Assembly (NCBI GenBank): GCA_964579415.1
Contig: CAZOGW010000004.1
Location: forward strand, 1 to 64,000
Reading direction: 5' to 3'
DNA length: 64,000 nucleotides
Origin: CAZOGW01 sp964579415
Lineage (GTDB): Bacteria; Actinomycetota; Acidimicrobiia; Spongiisociales; UBA5794
Numbering within the stretch: position 1 is the stretch's first letter; each line of letters begins with the position of its first letter. Positions 61,955 through 64,000 of this stretch are shown piece after piece. Made by a program: the position numbers and the translations under genes. The notes under the pieces are model-generated. The model made no database searches, was not told where the DNA came from, and worked only from the letters and a program-made list of their open reading frames with translations.

Positions 61955-62760
61955 AAGTCCGGCGGTAGCGGCCCGGCGAGCTCAGGATCGAATTCGAGGA
62001 CCTCCCACTCCATGACGATGTGCCCTGGTGCCGACGGATGGTCGTCGTAGACCTCGGTCAGCGCCTTGACGACGACTCCCTCGGCGTCGATCCACATTTC
62101 CCCGCTGGATCCGGGAGCGTCGGTGCTGTCGGCAAGGACCACGTGCATCGCCGGTCGCCCGGCCACCTCGTCCCACCCCACGATCTCGGCTCCAGCCTCG
62201 AAGAACCCGGATGCCATCCCTTGCGCGTCCGACCAGTGCATGAGGACGGGGGTGTATCCCTGCTGCTCGCTCTCATACGACGTCCACTCGCCGTTCTCCT
62301 GCAGCTCCCAGACGGTGATGCCCCGTTCGACGGTCCGCTCCGCGCCGACGTCGGGGTTGGCCCCGACTTCGTCGACAACCGACGTGATGTCGGTGATGGT
62401 GACATCGCCGACGAACGTACGGGTGATCTCGAAATCCACCCAACCGGAGTCGGGCGGCTCCACCGACCTGACGGCGAACCGGCTGCGCACCCGGGCATCG
62501 GGAAATGCGCCGACCCCCGGGAACCGGGCGATGGCCATGCTCACTTCCTTCACGTCGTCGAAGGCGGGGAGGTCGCTGTCGTCCGGTGGCACGGACTCAC
62601 CTGCCACCGGCGTCTCCGAGGTGGACGCCGGCGGCGCCATCGTGATCTCCGGCTCTGGAGGCTCCGATGCGACAGTACCCGCACCCGGCGACGGTTCCCC
62701 GCATGCGGCCGGCACGAGGAGCACCGCGACCAGTACGAGTCGGAGCATTCTGTGACCCAT
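61951..62760 (-). CDS. Uncharacterised lipoprotein (LppX/LolA-like)
   Basis: A 269-residue lipoprotein. The lipobox is VLLVPAAC (Cys20) followed by a Pro/Glu linker, then a beta-rich domain (from about residue 72) with a central helix, which could take the half-barrel LppX/LolA fold used to carry lipids. Sequence support is weak, so this is a fold guess only. It converges with the DoxX-like gene, sharing TTAG. Confidence 0.65.
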   Translation of the reverse strand: MGHRMLRLVLVAVLLVPAACGEPSPGAGTVASEPPEPEITMAPPASTSETPVAGESVPPDDSDLPAFDDVKEVSMAIARFPGVGAFPDARVRSRFAVRSVEPPDSGWVDFEITRTFVGDVTITDITSVVDEVGANPDVGAERTVERGITVWELQENGEWTSYESEQQGYTPVLMHWSDAQGMASGFFEAGAEIVGWDEVAGRPAMHVVLADSTDAPGSSGEMWIDAEGVVVKALTEVYDDHPSAPGHIVMEWEVLEFDPELAGPLPPDF

Positions 62761-62836
62761 GGCGGGCGAGCGTAGGGGCTGGTCGTCCTTATGCTCGCCT
62801 TGAGATGCGCGGCACGGTCATCGCTAGCCTGGCCCG

Positions 62837-63085
62837 ATGGCAGGACACCGGGTTACCCCGCCGGCCGCACCCGCGGACGGCAAGCTGAAGGGCCCCGCCT
62901 CGTACTTCCCGAGTATCGAGAAGACATACGGCCGCCCCATCCAGGAATGGCTCGACCTGGTCGCCGACCGGCTCGACTCCTCGCGCCACATGGAGGTGGT
63001 CGAGTGGCTCAAGGTCGAGCACGGCATGGGGCACGGCCACGCCAACGCCATCGTCGCCTACGTGAAAGCCGAACTCGCCGGGTGA
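62837..63085 (+). CDS. DUF4287 family small protein
   Basis: An 82-residue protein with the family core YFPSIEKTYGRPIQEWLDLVADR and VEWLKVEHGMGHGHANAIVAYVK. This domain is a helical module of unknown function, found alone or before START-like domains. It begins at the ATG giving MAGHRVTPP. No partner is adjacent. The next 240 bp up to 63328 shows no convincing gene. Confidence 0.82.
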   Translation: MAGHRVTPPAAPADGKLKGPASYFPSIEKTYGRPIQEWLDLVADRLDSSRHMEVVEWLKVEHGMGHGHANAIVAYVKAELAG

Positions 63086-63328
63086 CCCGAAGAGGTGTCC
63101 TTGGTGCTGCCTCCGACCTGACCACGGAGCCGGGCGAGACAGTCAGATGAGCTGCAGGGTGGCCCGCTGCCTCGTACCCAGGATGAAGGTTCAATCCGAT
63201 GCCCATGATCGGCGAGAAGGCGGTACAAGGAGCCTCCCTCAACCGGTCACCAAGGACCTCCCTCGGGTTGTCGAAACGCTGCCGCGACGGTGGACTACGA
63301 CGCGCCGGTTCCGCTGTAGCGGAGAGGT

Positions 63329-63574
63329 TCAGCCCGTCGTGGACAACAGGGCGAGATGATCGTCGACGGGACCGGGAAGTACCTGGAGATCGATCGCTCC
63401 GTCGATGTCCACGGCAATGATCCGCGCCACAGACGATTCGGCGTCCTCCGAACCTACGACCACGTAGCTTCCGACGATGGGCACGAAGCCGTCGCGAGCG
63501 TGACGCACTCTCGTTCGTAGCGATCCGTCATCGCGCATCCGCATGAAGTCGACCCAGATGTCGTAGTCATCCAT
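63329..63574 (-). CDS. Small hypothetical protein (81 aa)
   Basis: A short gene with a strong GGAGG site 5 nt before the ATG, giving MDDYDIWVDFMRMRDDGSLRTRV, then beta strands VPIVGSYVVVGSEDAESSVARIIAVD, a likely single-domain beta fold. It is not recognised as a known family. It lies 22 bp after another small gene in the same direction and may form a pair with it. Confidence 0.6.
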   Translation of the reverse strand: MDDYDIWVDFMRMRDDGSLRTRVRHARDGFVPIVGSYVVVGSEDAESSVARIIAVDIDGAIDLQVLPGPVDDHLALLSTTG

Positions 63575-63596
63575 GAGAACCTCCACTGGAAGGGTA

Positions 63597-63848
63597 CTAG
63601 GGAGCGGGCCGACCCGGGTTTGGCATCGGCGGATCGAAGCAGCGGTCGAGTCTCGCCACGGTGATCTCGGACACGTCAGGAAGCACGATGTCGAAGTGTG
63701 GCGCCTCGAAGGTAGCAAGCACGGCAAAGCCCGCTGCTCGCAGCCGACCGAAGTTGGACAGGCGAACCTTGCCGTAGCGGGCTCCGATCCGGGGACTCTC
63801 CCGACACGCCCGCTCCACCGACTTGTCGATGACGGCTTCGACCGACAC
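63597..63848 (-). CDS. Small hypothetical protein (83 aa)
   Basis: A GTG-started gene, product VSVEAVIDKSVERACRESPRIGARYGK, then FGRLRAAGFAVLATFEAPHFDIVLPDVSEITVARLDRCF. It looks like a mixed alpha/beta protein. Start context is poor. Together with the gene at 63329-63574 it forms a small two-gene unit before the tRNA, reminiscent of a small module but with no known toxin or antitoxin motif. Confidence 0.5.
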   Translation of the reverse strand: MSVEAVIDKSVERACRESPRIGARYGKVRLSNFGRLRAAGFAVLATFEAPHFDIVLPDVSEITVARLDRCFDPPMPNPGRPAP

Positions 63849-63917
63849 CGACCCAACTACGACCGATCTCGTAGGTGTTGAGTCCGCTGTCGGAGTCAGC
63901 GCCGGGCCAGCACGCGC

Positions 63918-63946
63918 CGAAACCCGTTGCCGTGCAACGGGTTTCG
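63918..63946 (-). terminator. Hairpin downstream of tRNA-Pro
   Basis: A perfect 13-bp inverted repeat (arms 63918-63930 and 63934-63946, 3-nt loop) lies 5 bases beyond the 3' end of the tRNA on the minus strand. It has TTT in the stem but no following T run. Terminator of the tRNA transcript is the likely role. Confidence 0.65.
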
Positions 63947-63951
63947 TGTCG

Positions 63952-64000
63952 TCGGGCTGGCCGGATTTGAACCGGCGACCTCTTGACCCCCAGTCAAGCG
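63952..64000 (-). tRNA. tRNA-Pro(GGG), 3' part
   Basis: On the minus strand the T arm (GCCGG TTCAAAT CCGGC), variable loop and anticodon arm (CTTGA CTGGGGG TCAAG) are readable, giving anticodon GGG for proline. The 3' acceptor strand CAGCCCG with discriminator A ends at 63952; CCA is not encoded. The 5' half lies beyond the window. Confidence 0.9.

Overview
The window is high-GC DNA from an actinobacterium (Actinomycetota). It looks like one scaffold of a draft or metagenome assembly, because it holds a 100-N gap at 46149-46248. The phylum call rests on family content: the cluster of GarA-like FHA protein, GcvH, two MerR regulators and a DUF151 nuclease (the Rv1826-Rv1830 neighbourhood of Mycobacterium), the trio of MSMEG_4193-type phosphomutase, DUF3090 and SCO1664-family proteins, polyphosphate glucokinase, and many GTG starts with 4-nt gene overlaps. 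It is not a close relative of Mycobacterium or Streptomyces by gene order. An Acidimicrobiia-like lineage is possible but not shown.

Layout. 1-491 is the 3' end of an rRNA operon (23S, 5S, terminator). 551-7989 holds housekeeping and little-known genes: SSB-like protein, gamma-glutamyltransferase family, the phosphomutase/DUF3090/SCO1664 trio, a broken ECF sigma gene, SURF1, an AlaX-type editing protein and a HAD phosphatase. 7986-15768 holds pgi, a LemA/DUF2207 pair, a STAND-like ATPase, DUF2237 and a WYL regulator. 15908-24438 is a carbohydrate locus on the minus strand: LacI regulator, sugar ABC transporter without ATPase, GH1 and GH5-like hydrolases and a Gfo/Idh oxidoreductase. 27341-30576 is a zinc-type ABC transporter split into two divergent halves around a Fur-family regulator. 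30698-36160 holds an ATP-dependent DNA ligase, a beta-helix lipoprotein, an acyl-CoA dehydrogenase and a zinc peptidase. 36263-40337 is a second sugar ABC transporter with its own ATPase, which may also power the first. 40486-43446 encodes an unusual 986-residue protein in which a ribbon-helix-helix DNA-binding region is joined through one membrane segment to a large BNR beta-propeller. 43797-48828 holds a glutaryl-CoA dehydrogenase-like enzyme, a D-cysteine desulfhydrase-like enzyme, RNase HII, YqgE and an AI-2E family permease. 48882-58243 is a long minus-strand series of tightly coupled genes (ppgK, gcvT, MerR, DUF151 nuclease, hpt, dacA, FtsR-like MerR, FHA, gcvH, pgsA-like). 58333-63848 holds transport, small enzymes and small unknown proteins, and the window ends inside tRNA-Pro(GGG).

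The most striking pattern that genes do not explain is a dispersed family of short tandem heptamers of the form GTACTNN (variants TTG, TAC, TAA/TAG, TGA, plus ATACTGG). About seventeen copies or pairs sit in intergenic gaps along the window, often as inverted pairs able to form long hairpins. They are AT-rich against a GC-rich background, supply the stop codons of several genes, and flank the assembly gap on both sides. A second pattern is the CTGA overlap, where a strong case can be made for CTG start codons.
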